Assembly: GCA_963804005.1 (NCBI GenBank)
Contig: CAWDOP010000011.1
Coordinates: 62,001-126,000 of the forward strand
Direction: 5' to 3'
Source of the DNA: JAGXRK01 sp963804005
Lineage (GTDB): Bacteria; Bacteroidota; Ignavibacteria; Ignavibacteriales; Ignavibacteriaceae
DNA: 64,000 nt
The notes beneath the pieces are model-generated. The model saw only the letters and a program-made list of their open reading frames with translations, searched no databases and was not told where the DNA came from. Shown here in pieces: positions 27,257 to 36,020 of the stretch. The translations under genes were made by a program, and so were the position numbers. Each line of letters starts with the position of its first letter. Positions within the stretch are counted from its first letter, which is position 1.

Positions 27257-28732
27257 ATGGACGATAAAAAAAATAGAAAACCGCATGTCAGAAGGAAAAA
27301 AACGAAAATCTTGCGGGACATTTCCCGCGTTATAACCCGCGCGCATTTTCCAGAAGATAGATCCCGTATTTCCAAAATTATTGATAGAGTTTTGAATCTC
27401 ACTGAAAACGAAGCCGGTGAATTGATGGAAAAAATAAATCTTGATTTTTTCGATCGGCACAAGGATATAAGGCATATATTGGAACGTCACTTTGATCAGG
27501 TATCAGATTATCTACTGCACACCGAACCGTTAAGTGAAACAAAAAAATTGCTGATAGGCGCTTATTTTACTTTAGAATACTCTGTTGAATCTGCGGCGCT
27601 GTTCAACCCCTCTATTGTACCACATCCGGATCAGACTAATGTTCCCGGTGGCAGCCTTCGTTTTATCATGAGCCTTCGCTCTGTGGGGGAAGGCCATATT
27701 TCATCTATTAGCTTCCGCAGCGGGATTATTGAAAACAATAACTCGTTCATTTTTGACCCCATCAGTGAATTTGTTGAAACCCCCGCTATCCAGCATGACC
27801 CTATATATAATCGCCACCTATTTCAACTCAAGCTGATTGAATTGAATGCATATAACGAAACTAGCAGCCGTATATTCAAACAATTGCCGGATGAATTTAC
27901 TTACAATGATTTAAATAAAAGCATTGGCGTCCTTCTCTCAAATACCGATTTTGAATGCAATGACGAAGCGATAAAAATAATATGCTGGCTTGCGGATTCC
28001 AATTATACAATAAAATTCCACACCGAACACAAAATTTCTGAACGTGTGATATTTCCTGTTTCGAAAAATGAAAGTAGGGGTATAGAAGACGCAAGGTTTG
28101 TCCAGTTTTTTCATGATAACGGCGAAGTTACCTACTATGCAACCTACACTGCTTACAATGGGTTTACTATTCTTCCGCAGTTGATAGAGACAAAAGATTT
28201 TATAACTTTTAATATTATTACTTTGAACGGTAAAGCGGTTCACAACAAGGGCATGGCACTTTTTCCGCGTATGATTAATGGTAAGTATGTTATGCTCTCC
28301 CGCCAGGACGGCGAGAACAACCGTATAATGTTTTCCGATCATCTACATTTTTGGCAGGAGTCTAAAATCATCCAGGAGCCCAGCAAGCCTTGGGAATTCA
28401 TTCAGATCGGCAACTGCGGTTCACCACTTGAAACCAGCGAAGGCTGGCTGGTACTCACTCATGGGGTGGGTCCCATGAGGCAGTATTCCATTGGCGCTAT
28501 ACTTCTAGATCTTGAAAATCCGGCAAAAATAATTGCTCGTTTGGAAGAGCCGCTAATTACACCACAAGAAGAAGAGCGAGAGGGTTACGTACCCAATGTC
28601 GTTTATACCTGTGGAGCACTTATTCATAATAACAAGTTGGTTATTCCCTATGCAATGTCTGATATCATGTCCGGTTTAGCAACCGTTGAAGTAAGTGAAT
28701 TGATTAGCTGCATGCATACGCTGGCTAACTAA
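27257..28732 (+). CDS. GH130 family glycoside phosphorylase (long form)
   Basis: A second GH130 protein, 491 residues, with an N-terminal extension of ~120 residues that is basic then helical (MDDKKNRKPHVRRKKTK), followed by the propeller domain. The GVED-type motif is replaced by SRGIEDARF near residue 275, retaining the Glu-Asp pair. Later blades carry GWLVLTHGVGPMRQYSIGAILLDL and EREGYVPNVVYTCGALI. It is a different GH130 subtype from the adjacent gene, so the two may act on different linkages or at different sites. It lies in the same strand and GC-rich block as the two GT4 genes. Confidence 0.88.
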   Translation: MDDKKNRKPHVRRKKTKILRDISRVITRAHFPEDRSRISKIIDRVLNLTENEAGELMEKINLDFFDRHKDIRHILERHFDQVSDYLLHTEPLSETKKLLIGAYFTLEYSVESAALFNPSIVPHPDQTNVPGGSLRFIMSLRSVGEGHISSISFRSGIIENNNSFIFDPISEFVETPAIQHDPIYNRHLFQLKLIELNAYNETSSRIFKQLPDEFTYNDLNKSIGVLLSNTDFECNDEAIKIICWLADSNYTIKFHTEHKISERVIFPVSKNESRGIEDARFVQFFHDNGEVTYYATYTAYNGFTILPQLIETKDFITFNIITLNGKAVHNKGMALFPRMINGKYVMLSRQDGENNRIMFSDHLHFWQESKIIQEPSKPWEFIQIGNCGSPLETSEGWLVLTHGVGPMRQYSIGAILLDLENPAKIIARLEEPLITPQEEEREGYVPNVVYTCGALIHNNKLVIPYAMSDIMSGLATVEVSELISCMHTLAN

Positions 28733-28874
28733 TTTTGGTGAATTATACTAAAAGGCTTACGTGAGAGTTACTTCGCAGGATGCTTAATTGGCTTGAAAAA
28801 AACAAAGAATAAGAAATGACAATAATTAATACTATAATACAGGAAGTCATTTCTAATCAAAAGGAGAAAGTAAA

Positions 28875-29006
28875 ATGAGCAAAGGACTGATCACTAAAAA
28901 ATCCGACAAGAAAAAACCGTTGAAAACAAAGCAGGAAAAAAAGGCAGCTAAAAGAGAAAAGAAAAATGAAAAAAGCAGCGGGAGCATCAGCCCAAAATTA
29001 AATTAG
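28875..29006 (+). CDS. Small Lys-rich protein (43 aa)
   Basis: A 43-codon ORF with an excellent AAAGGAG site 8 bases before ATG 28875. The product has 15 Lys and one Arg, begins MSKGLITKKSDKKKP and has a heptad-like KQEKKAAKREKK middle. Such tiny basic proteins occur in Bacteroidota near ribosome- or nucleic-acid-related genes, but I know no function. The strong ribosome site and the regular codon pattern make it likely to be real. Confidence 0.65.
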   Translation: MSKGLITKKSDKKKPLKTKQEKKAAKREKKNEKSSGSISPKLN

Positions 29007-29103
29007 CATGTTGGATGCTGCGGGTGTTCTAATGAAAAACCACTTCTTAACAGAACGCTCTATGCCTTATGAAAATAACCGGATCATTCTTATTTGAGCG
29101 CAA

Positions 29104-29133
29104 ATAAAAACCCTCACCATTGTATGATGAGGG
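29104..29133 (-). terminator. Rho-independent terminator of the PEGA lipoprotein gene
   Basis: On the minus strand, CCCTCA pairs with TGAGGG (29128-29133 with 29111-29116) and is followed by a T-run (A's at 29106-29110 on the plus strand), about 28 bases after the stop at 29162. Confidence 0.75.
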
Positions 29134-29161
29134 CTATAAGAAATTTGATTAACGTATTTAG

Positions 29162-29914
29162 TTAAAAACGGTTGTCAAGCATTGTTTCGTTGTAGTACCA
29201 TTGAACCTCAACCCATGCCGGGTTATTAGGCGTGCCGCCTCCCATATTAACAATTTTAAGTTTTGAATAATTTCCGTCATGGTCGTAAAGAAACACATAA
29301 TTTGTTACTGTATCAGCAATGTTAGTGGTCCAAGTGCCGGTATTTCTTAAAGGTGAATCTGCGCCATCAAACAAATTACTTGCAGAGGCAACCAAGAAAT
29401 CAGTTTCCCTAACAAGATTTGAAGCTAGGTGTGCGCTCTGAACCAAATATCCCGTGCTTGAATAGTAAATATCTACAAGACCGCTTGAATCAGAACTAAC
29501 TCCCCATGGATTGCCGCTTGAAAGGTCCAATCCGCTTGGCTGACTTGCTGTTGTATTAATTGTCTCATAAATTTTTACCGGGCCATATAACGTTGTAACA
29601 ATGTCTGTAACAAGAACAACCGGGCCGACTACACTTGTTTGGTCGCCGGTAACGCTTATTGTGAAAGTTGTATCATAATAGTCCTGCAGCTTTAAGGTCA
29701 CTGTGCGCAACCCTTCGGTAACACCTTCGACAGTGTCCGGAGTTACTAATGTTGTGTTGGTTCCGTCAATCCAAATTTCAGCGTCGGATGGCTGTGATGT
29801 AATATAAATATTCCCCTTTGCATCTGCCGTAGATACCGGGTCTTCGGTTGAATCGCAGGATATTACAAGTATTCCCAAAGATAAAATTATAAATAAGCCG
29901 ATTAATTTTTTCAT
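29162..29914 (-). CDS. PEGA-domain lipoprotein
   Basis: Lipobox cysteine at residue 20 (ILVISC). Residues ~33-78 form a PEGA domain: NIYITSQPSDAEIWIDGTNT, then TPDTVEGVTEGLRTVTLKLQDYYD. PEGA repeats are found on surface proteins of Gram-negative bacteria and are thought to bind cell-wall or exopolysaccharide partners. The remaining ~170 residues are Ser/Thr-rich with no known motif. An AAGGAGGA-type site precedes the ATG. The preceding gene on the strand also encodes a lipoprotein, 12 bases away, so the two are probably one operon. Confidence 0.8.
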   Translation of the reverse strand: MKKLIGLFIILSLGILVISCDSTEDPVSTADAKGNIYITSQPSDAEIWIDGTNTTLVTPDTVEGVTEGLRTVTLKLQDYYDTTFTISVTGDQTSVVGPVVLVTDIVTTLYGPVKIYETINTTASQPSGLDLSSGNPWGVSSDSSGLVDIYYSSTGYLVQSAHLASNLVRETDFLVASASNLFDGADSPLRNTGTWTTNIADTVTNYVFLYDHDGNYSKLKIVNMGGGTPNNPAWVEVQWYYNETMLDNRF

Positions 29915-29926
29915 TGAAGTCCTCCT

Positions 29927-30430
29927 TTATTTTTTGTTCAAGTTAAATGAAAATTTTGAGCCGTCAAGATCCATTGTAAAAATGCCGGAAAAAGTTTTTC
30001 CGTCTTCAGACAGTTTGCCGTTATACTTTCCACGGAAACGGCTGTGTAATTGATCTTTCATTGACATACTCATTGTGCTCGGGCTGATGGTTCCTTTTAC
30101 TTCCTGGTTAATAACTTCTCTGTAGTTGATGGTTATTTTACCCGAAAAATTGCTGTCGGTTTGCTCGGTTATATTAAGCACTGTTGGGCGCTTGTCAAAT
30201 TTTCCGGACCACGTACCTTTTAATTCCGGAATTATTATTTCCGCAACGACAGGTTCGGTTATTTCCGGTGTATCCATCTGTGATGAAGTATCGGGCGATA
30301 TGCTTTCGGTTTTCACCTCAGCCGGAGGCTGCTCTGTCTCTTCGGTTTTCTTTTCACAGCCGAAATATGACATTAATGCCAGCATTATCATTGCCGTAAA
30401 AAGCAGTTTAAATAATTTGTGTTGTCTCAT
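29927..30430 (-). CDS. Lipoprotein with a C-terminal beta-sandwich-like domain
   Basis: Lipobox cysteine at residue 25 (LMSYFGC), then a linker rich in Pro, Glu, Ser and Thr (about 28-68) and a C-terminal domain (about 70-165) with WSGKFDKRPTVLNITEQTDSNFSGKITINY and GKYNGKLSEDGKTFSGIFTMDL. This pattern of alternating strands ending in a Gly-rich turn looks like the small calycin-like domain found in many Bacteroidota surface proteins. No function is assigned. It is the first gene of the pair with the PEGA lipoprotein. Confidence 0.7.
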   Translation of the reverse strand: MRQHKLFKLLFTAMIMLALMSYFGCEKKTEETEQPPAEVKTESISPDTSSQMDTPEITEPVVAEIIIPELKGTWSGKFDKRPTVLNITEQTDSNFSGKITINYREVINQEVKGTISPSTMSMSMKDQLHSRFRGKYNGKLSEDGKTFSGIFTMDLDGSKFSFNLNKK

Positions 30431-30639
30431 AAGTACCCTTTAAATTTTATTAGAGAGATATGTTCTTGGTCTTGTTTTAATAAATAGAAATTTAGAATAA
30501 TTTTTGCTTTTAGAAAAGAGTAAAAGTAAATATGCCGAACAATACACTACAAAGCATATGACCCGCTTAGTTCTGCCAGCCGTTTAATAAGATTCTTGGT
30601 ACACGGAACTTTACCTGTATTGCACGGAGTTATTCAGGA

Positions 30640-30906
30640 TTAAAATCTTCTTCCGCCGCGTGGTCTTTCAGGTCTGGCTTCGTTAACGTTAAGTCTCTTC
30701 CCTTTAAGGTCTTGAGTGTTCAGCGCAGCAATTGCTTTCTGGGATTCTGCTTTCCCGGGCATCTCAATAAATCCAAAACCCTTTGATACACGGCTAAACA
30801 TATCGCGTATAATTTTAACTTCGCTTACTTTTCCGTGCTGTGAAAACAGTGTTTTCAGTTCTTCTTCCTCTACATTTTGGGCTAAATTTCCAACAAAAAT
30901 TTTCAT
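30640..30906 (-). CDS. RRM-domain RNA-binding protein (copy 1)
   Basis: An 88-residue single RRM with RNP2 IFVGNL (3-8) and RNP1 KGFGFIEM (42-49), followed by a short Arg/Gly-rich tail (RPERPRGGRRF). Such small RRM proteins in bacteria resemble the cyanobacterial Rbp family, often cold-induced RNA chaperones. Its upstream region (30951-31056) is ~80% identical to that of the second RRM gene 300 bases away, pointing to shared regulation. A GGAG-type site precedes the start. Confidence 0.88.
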   Translation of the reverse strand: MKIFVGNLAQNVEEEELKTLFSQHGKVSEVKIIRDMFSRVSKGFGFIEMPGKAESQKAIAALNTQDLKGKRLNVNEARPERPRGGRRF

Positions 30907-30950
30907 TTTGATCTCCTTTAAAATTAGATAAATAGGCTTAATTGTCGCTG

Positions 30951-31056
30951 TTAAAAAGTTGGGATTAGATTGTTTGGTTTTTTGCGAAAGTTCACTCTAT
31001 CTTAAATTTCTTCTTCAGGACACAACAAATGTAGACTATTTAAGGCGTAATTACAA
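30951..31056 (-). promoter_or_regulatory. Conserved leader, copy 1 (upstream of RRM gene 1)
   Basis: A ~106-base segment matches 31534-31639 at about 80% identity by hand alignment with two single-base gaps. Read on the minus strand it lies 45 to 150 bases before the RRM start. Blocks kept in both copies are AGTCTAC, GAAATTTAAGAT, TTCGCAAAAAACC and ATCTAATCC. It may be a promoter plus 5' untranslated region; copy 1 contains TACATTTG, a fit to the Bacteroidota -7 box TAnnTTTG. Confidence 0.6.
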
Positions 31057-31181
31057 TTCACGCGTTATTATGATTCCTACCCAAAGTTGATTACTGAGCA
31101 ACAGCAGCCTAAACTGTCACCAATTGGCTGGTGACAGTCCCGCAATACTGCAGCTTAAAAATATTTACAGACAGTTATGAA

Positions 31182-31454
31182 TTAATATCTTCTTTCGTTG
31201 CTTATTCTTGGCTTTTGAGGTCTGGCTTCGTTAACAGCAAGTTTCTTTCCTTTAAGCTCAAACGAGTTTAACACATCAAGAGCTTTTTGAGCTTCATCTT
31301 TTACGAGCATTTCAATAAATCCAAATCCCTTCGATATCTTAGTATACATATCGCGGATAATCTTAACATTTTCCACTTTCCCGTGCTGGGAAAAGAGAGT
31401 GTCCAGGTCTGCTTCCATTACATTTGGGGCTAAATTGCCGACATAAATATTCAT
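31182..31454 (-). CDS. RRM-domain RNA-binding protein (copy 2)
   Basis: A 90-residue paralogue of the other RRM protein: RNP2 IYVGNL (3-8), RNP1 KGFGFIEM (42-49), with a basic tail (RPQKPRISNERRY) lacking the glycine-arginine run. An AGGAGAAC-type site lies before the ATG. The two genes and their leaders probably arose by a tandem duplication that included the regulatory region. Confidence 0.88.
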   Translation of the reverse strand: MNIYVGNLAPNVMEADLDTLFSQHGKVENVKIIRDMYTKISKGFGFIEMLVKDEAQKALDVLNSFELKGKKLAVNEARPQKPRISNERRY

Positions 31455-31533
31455 TTTGTTCTCCTTGTAAATTTGATATTGATAGCCCGGCTGCAGAAAA
31501 TGAAATAATCTGTACCGGTTTGTATGACACTGT

Positions 31534-31639
31534 ATAAAAAGTTAGGATTAGATGATGAGGTTTTTTGCGAAGTTCACTTTTATCTTAAATTTCTTTTGCA
31601 GGACAAGCATAAGGTAGACTAATTAAAGCGTAGTTGCAA
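31534..31639 (-). promoter_or_regulatory. Conserved leader, copy 2 (upstream of RRM gene 2)
   Basis: Second copy of the 106-base conserved segment, 80-185 bases before the start of RRM gene 2. Non-coding on both strands, so its conservation implies regulation or very recent duplication. Confidence 0.6.
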
Positions 31640-32033
31640 GCTGGTAAATTTGTTTTAGCAGGAAGATTGATTTTATAAGCGTTAATGGAATATTGTACGC
31701 GAGGGTCTCCGCCAGAGGCGGATAAATCTAGCGGAAAGCAATCTCTTTATAATTCCCTGCCACAGGGTAATTGGTAAAAACGGTGAAGTAAATTGGTTAC
31801 GGCGGCGGACTGAGGAGGAAACAATTTTTACTGAATTTTGAAAGAAGACTAACTGAAGTTATTTATTGCTTTCTAAGAAACCCGTCTGTTAAATAGAGAC
31901 TCTTTTCGCTTCTATTTACCTCAACTTTTTACAAAAAATTGTTGAGATAAATGGACAGAGTGTTTAATTTTCATAAAAGATAAAAATATTTTTCATCCAC
32001 ATTCCATTTTAATTTTAGAAATTGGGTAATCTT
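31640..32033. other. Intergenic region before the ATPase gene, with one palindrome
   Basis: No gene is visible. A perfect palindrome TCCGCC-AGA-GGCGGA lies at 31708-31722; nearly the same sequence in inverse orientation (one mismatch) occurs at 35276-35290, so it is a short dispersed repeat. The remainder is AT-rich. Confidence 0.5.
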
Positions 32034-33599
32034 ATGAATGATATTAAAAATTGGTTGCCGGAATTCAGAGTTGCAGCCGAATCAGACAGAGAGTTATTAA
32101 AGTACTTCTTTAAAACTAATATAGTTGATAGCACATATAATTCTCAACGCTGGATGATATTGGGAAGAAAAGGAACAGGAAAAACTGCAATTTATGAATT
32201 TTTAAAAAATTCACAGCCCGAAGACACAAATGGATATCACAACATAGCCTTAAACTTTAAAGCTTATCCATGGCCAATACACAAAATATATAAAGAAAGT
32301 ATGGAGGGGGAGTTAACTTCTTATCAAAAAAGTTGGCATTATTTATTCACTGTTCAATTCATTTCTAAGTTAATTAAAATTAAGGAAGATCGGAAAGAAA
32401 AGTTATCGGCTGAACTGAAAAAAATAAAGCAATACATTGAAGCAATTTATGGAAATCCTAATCCGTCGATTACAGATATTATAAAATCTAAATTTCTACG
32501 AATAGGTCAATTAAAGTTACCCGGGATCGAAACAAACGGAATGAGTGCGAGAATAGGAGAAATTTCATTCGAAGAGATATCAGAAGATCAAATTTTAAAG
32601 AATAAGTTAAGAAGCAATGCGTTTAATCTTCTAAATTACTTTCAAAAAATTCTGGTTGAAAATCTTAAACCATATAAAATATTAATAAGCCTTGATCAAT
32701 TAGATGAAAATTGGTTAAGCACAGAAATGACAGAATACAGTAAGATATTAATAAATCTGATTAATGTTTGCCAAAGCATTAATAATTCTTCTGAATTTTA
32801 CGGTTCGTTGAAAATAGTTTTGTTTTTGAGAACAGATATTTTTGACACACTTGTTTTTAATGATAAGAATAAAATTTTCCAGGATGCCGCTACAGAAATA
32901 AGGTGGGATGATGAATCTCTTAATGATATGTATTTTGAGAGAATAAAAAGCTATAAACCTAATGATATAAAAATTGATGCTACTCTTAAGACAAATTCGA
33001 TTTTCGAAGTGAAAAATGTTAGACATGGAGCAACCCCATTTAGACATATCCTTCGAAGATCCTTTTATCGCCCAAGAGATATAATAGTATTTATAAACAA
33101 AATTAGGGATGTACACAACCCAAGCAAAACTGGTTTATTCACGTCAAAAGATATTTATCAAGCTGAAAAAGCTGTTTCTAATAATATTTATCAGGAACTG
33201 ATAGATGAGTGGAGTAATCAAAAACCATATATTGATAAGTATTTAAAAATTCTACAAAATATTGGTTACCAAACATTTAATCATGAAGATTTTGTTGAAA
33301 AATACAACCAACAATTTGATAGCATTGATATTGCTGATATTAATGAAGCTTTAAGATTTTTATTTGAAAACTCTATAATTGGTCAAAAAGTAAATGTTAA
33401 TTGGTCGTATTCTTGTAGTAAACCGGGTATACAAATTGATTTTGACAAACCTTTTCATGTGAATTCCGGATTAAAGGAGAGATTAGTACTTACGGAGAGT
33501 AGAGCAACATACAATACGCAATCGGGTAACATCGGTCAAAACGAATTAAACTTGAAAGAATTTAATTTTGACGATTTAAGCGATTTTGAAGAAAACTGA
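32034..33599 (+). CDS. Solitary P-loop ATPase (STAND-like, Sll1717-type)
   Basis: I take ATG 32034 as the start; an in-frame TTG at 32022 is the alternative. Walker A is GRKGTGKT (residues 44-51), Walker B ILISLDQLDE (216-225) with an extra acidic residue, and LFLRTDIFD (263-271) resembles the sensor of AAA+/STAND ATPases. A region around 165-190 and a C-terminal part (residues ~395-470) look like a winged helix. The layout fits the P-loop ATPase, Sll1717 family, whose role is not established; some relatives sit in defence islands. The gene is markedly AT-rich (one sampled 60-base line near 28%), with no partner, consistent with horizontal gain. Confidence 0.7.
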   Translation: MNDIKNWLPEFRVAAESDRELLKYFFKTNIVDSTYNSQRWMILGRKGTGKTAIYEFLKNSQPEDTNGYHNIALNFKAYPWPIHKIYKESMEGELTSYQKSWHYLFTVQFISKLIKIKEDRKEKLSAELKKIKQYIEAIYGNPNPSITDIIKSKFLRIGQLKLPGIETNGMSARIGEISFEEISEDQILKNKLRSNAFNLLNYFQKILVENLKPYKILISLDQLDENWLSTEMTEYSKILINLINVCQSINNSSEFYGSLKIVLFLRTDIFDTLVFNDKNKIFQDAATEIRWDDESLNDMYFERIKSYKPNDIKIDATLKTNSIFEVKNVRHGATPFRHILRRSFYRPRDIIVFINKIRDVHNPSKTGLFTSKDIYQAEKAVSNNIYQELIDEWSNQKPYIDKYLKILQNIGYQTFNHEDFVEKYNQQFDSIDIADINEALRFLFENSIIGQKVNVNWSYSCSKPGIQIDFDKPFHVNSGLKERLVLTESRATYNTQSGNIGQNELNLKEFNFDDLSDFEEN

Positions 33600-33675
33600 A
33601 AAAGGTTGATCCAATAATTATTTTCTTTAAGAAAACACCGCAACCGCGTAATAATTATAAATCTCTTTCTTTACT

Positions 33676-33737
33676 AATCTGCTCGCCTCGTCTCCGACGA
33701 GTCGGAGCGGGCCGGCAAGGCAGGGCCGGAATGACAG
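33676..33737. repeat. Degenerate palindromic repeat
   Basis: A perfect palindrome CTCCGAC-GA-GTCGGAG (33692-33707) is followed by a GGCCGG-containing stretch that ends CCGGAATGACAG, the same tail as the dRS3-like repeat near 13 kb (GGGAATGACAGG). The GC-rich patch is out of keeping with its surroundings. Probably a diverged member of the same dispersed family. Confidence 0.5.
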
Positions 33738-33771
33738 CACCGGGAAATCTTTTTTACTAAGTTCCGGATCT

Positions 33772-34989
33772 TTACATACTTTCAAACCACTGAATTGCAC
33801 CAACGATTGCTATGGGTCCGGAATTTTCATGAGTACCACCGGGGATAGTTGTTAGCTGGATATTCGTGCCTCCGCTTGCTGTTAACTTTTCAACTGCAGT
33901 TAATGCGTTTTGATATGGAGATATATCATCTGCATCTCCATGAAAAAAATTAATTGGGGCCTCAGGTTTCCAATCAAGCAATGTGTTTTCCTGCATTGCT
34001 GCGATAAAAGCAGATTCATTTCCGTTTTTGACGCTATAAATAAAATTGGAATCCACAAGTGCTGCAAATGTTGCCGGCAGTTGACTTACAACCTCGCTGA
34101 ATGTTTTCGATCCGTCAAATAAATTTTGCACTGTTGAGGAGTATGGCTCATTGAAGAAATCATTCAGGCGGTCCCATCCGTAAATGTTATTATAAGCGGT
34201 TAAAATGTAAGCTATGTAAGCTGTGTGATTATATTGACCTGTTAGAAAAAGTGTTTGCATCGTCCCATATAAATCATACGGTCCGGCCATGGGCGCAACG
34301 GCAGTTAAATTAAATTCCTGAGAATATTCTAATTCAATTTTTCTTTGAGTGACCAGCGTTGCGTAACCTCCTTCAGAATAACCGGTAAGGAAAACCCGTC
34401 CATCCAATGTTATTTGATGCCGGGAACTATAAATTCTGCAGGCACGCATCAAATCAATTACGCCCGGAATCAGCGATTCTGCATGAAGATACGGATGTAT
34501 AGCATTTGACACTCCAAAGCCGAGATAATCGGGAACAACTACCAGATAGCCCATCGATGCCATAATCAATCCGACAATACCTTCCGTTGAGTTTATCGGT
34601 GAAACTGATGCCACTAAGTTATTTTTTGTTTGGGTTCCGTGCTGAAGGCTTACCAATGGCAGGCTGCTTCCGCCCTGTGGAATAATAAGAGCTCCGGAGG
34701 CAATAGTCTGATTACCATATCCGTCTGTCGTATAGTAATTTATTGAAATTGTCTCAACAGAATAATTTAATGCGAATGGAATAGTCATGTTCGCATTTGC
34801 AAGTATCTGTTGTATATCATCTGCCGTCATTGTGCCGATACTGTTTGATTGAACAATTTCACCCCTTTCGTGGATTGTTGGTGAAACCGGATCATTGTTT
34901 TCTTCTTTACTGCACGCCTGAAAACTAATGAGTATGAAGCAGACGATTATAAGATTATATAAAAACTTTAAAATTATCTTGTGATACAT
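33772..34989 (-). CDS. Alpha/beta hydrolase lipoprotein (secretory-lipase type)
   Basis: Lipobox cysteine at residue 26 (LISFQAC). The mature protein has an alpha/beta hydrolase fold with PLVSLQHGTQ (oxyanion strand), a nucleophile elbow GYSEGG near residue 205 and a late PGGTHENSG with the likely catalytic histidine. The DADDIS segment contains the candidate acid residue. The overall pattern resembles the fungal/bacterial secretory lipase (LIP) family. It is likely anchored in the outer membrane. AGGAGGAGT lies a few bases before the ATG. Confidence 0.82.
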   Translation of the reverse strand: MYHKIILKFLYNLIIVCFILISFQACSKEENNDPVSPTIHERGEIVQSNSIGTMTADDIQQILANANMTIPFALNYSVETISINYYTTDGYGNQTIASGALIIPQGGSSLPLVSLQHGTQTKNNLVASVSPINSTEGIVGLIMASMGYLVVVPDYLGFGVSNAIHPYLHAESLIPGVIDLMRACRIYSSRHQITLDGRVFLTGYSEGGYATLVTQRKIELEYSQEFNLTAVAPMAGPYDLYGTMQTLFLTGQYNHTAYIAYILTAYNNIYGWDRLNDFFNEPYSSTVQNLFDGSKTFSEVVSQLPATFAALVDSNFIYSVKNGNESAFIAAMQENTLLDWKPEAPINFFHGDADDISPYQNALTAVEKLTASGGTNIQLTTIPGGTHENSGPIAIVGAIQWFESM

Positions 34990-35391
34990 AACTCCTCCTG
35001 TATTTATGCTCTTTGCTTATTGATACTTTTTATTTCGGTTGTATAAAATTCAACTCTTTGTATTGCCGCGGGAAGATGTATAACAATTTTATCAGCATAA
35101 TTTATTAATCTGAATAGAAAATAGTAATTGCTCAACCCGGTTTTAATTAATATCTGATTTAAGGGAGATAAATATTATAGAGTGCAGATTTTGTATCCTG
35201 AACGGTGATCCTAATTGCTGAGAAAGTAAAATTATAATTTTTACATCGATAATTTGTTTGGACAAAAGATACTTGTCCGCCTCTGGTGGAAAGGACAAGG
35301 TGTTCTCTTCGTTTCACTCGTCTCGGTTTGGTGTATCCAAGACAGAAAGGAAAACTTACACCGCGACATCCGCCAAAAGTTTGCTTTTCGT
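34990..35391. other. Intergenic region with one hairpin
   Basis: No gene is supported. A hairpin, CTTGTCC (35272-35278) with GGACAAG (35293-35299), contains a near-copy of the TCCGCC palindrome seen at 31708. The segment just before 35391 is the tail of the TetR gene's downstream region, so the hairpin may end that transcript, though it lacks a T-run. Confidence 0.45.
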
Positions 35392-35988
35392 TTACGCTTG
35401 CAGTGCGAGTATATTATTCAACTGTGCTTCAACGTCATCCATAAACTCTTTATAGCTTGCTGGATGCCTTCTGCTTATATAAAGAAGAAGCATTCCTGTA
35501 ACAAGATATTTAAGCTGGCTTCGTTTCAGCATTGCATCATCCATTGAGACAACATTGTTATTTATGCAGTAATTCCATTCATCGTCGCACAGTTTATCCA
35601 GAAAAGTGTTTATCATTTCCACCGTCTGCTGTTTGCCCTGCAGTTCATGGACTTTTTCTGTATAGAAAAGTTCGAATATTCCGGGATACTGAATGTAATA
35701 TTTTATATAAGATTTTATAATTGCCTTAATTTTTATAAGTCCCCGCTGAGAATCTTTCGTTTCGGCGATCACCATTTCCTCACACTCTTCCTGGAAATCT
35801 TTAACACACTCGAAGATGAGATCTTTCACATCTTTAAAATAATTATATAGAGTTGCATAAGAGTAACCCGCACGGTCGGCAATATTTCTAACGCTGATTA
35901 CTCTGAGCCCCTCACCCTTTAATAAGTCCTTAGCAGCCTGGATAAAGTATCCCCTTATTCGCTGCTCCTGAATTTGCTTTTTGTCCAC
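35392..35988 (-). CDS. TetR/AcrR family transcriptional regulator
   Basis: The N-terminal ~60 residues form the TetR helix-turn-helix (VISVRNIADRAGYSYATLYNYFKDVKDL), with a variable all-helical ligand-binding part after it. The 198-residue length is standard. The start is GTG 35988 with AAGGTG just upstream. A 13-base palindrome TTAACAGTGTTAA lies 20-32 bases before the start and is a good operator candidate for autoregulation. The likely controlled genes are not obvious; the beta-lactamase-fold lipoprotein upstream is transcribed in the same direction. Confidence 0.88.
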   Translation of the reverse strand: MDKKQIQEQRIRGYFIQAAKDLLKGEGLRVISVRNIADRAGYSYATLYNYFKDVKDLIFECVKDFQEECEEMVIAETKDSQRGLIKIKAIIKSYIKYYIQYPGIFELFYTEKVHELQGKQQTVEMINTFLDKLCDDEWNYCINNNVVSMDDAMLKRSQLKYLVTGMLLLYISRRHPASYKEFMDDVEAQLNNILALQA

Positions 35989-36007
35989 ATTAACACCTTT
36001 TATAAAA

Positions 36008-36020
36008 TTAACAGTGTTAA
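36008..36020. promoter_or_regulatory. Candidate TetR operator
   Basis: Palindrome TTAAC-AGT-GTTAA in an AT-rich stretch 20-32 bases before the TetR start. A looser copy of the arms (TTAATATTGTTAT) follows immediately. Typical size and position for TetR autorepression. Confidence 0.5.

Noticed and set aside
31708..31722. TCCGCC-AGA-GGCGGA as a terminator of the RRM genes
   Set aside because: It lies upstream of the RRM genes on their strand and lacks a T-run; best seen as a short dispersed repeat.
35254..35547. Plus-strand ORF of 97 codons
   Set aside because: Antisense to the TetR gene with Cys/Trp-rich composition and no domain; treated as a shadow.
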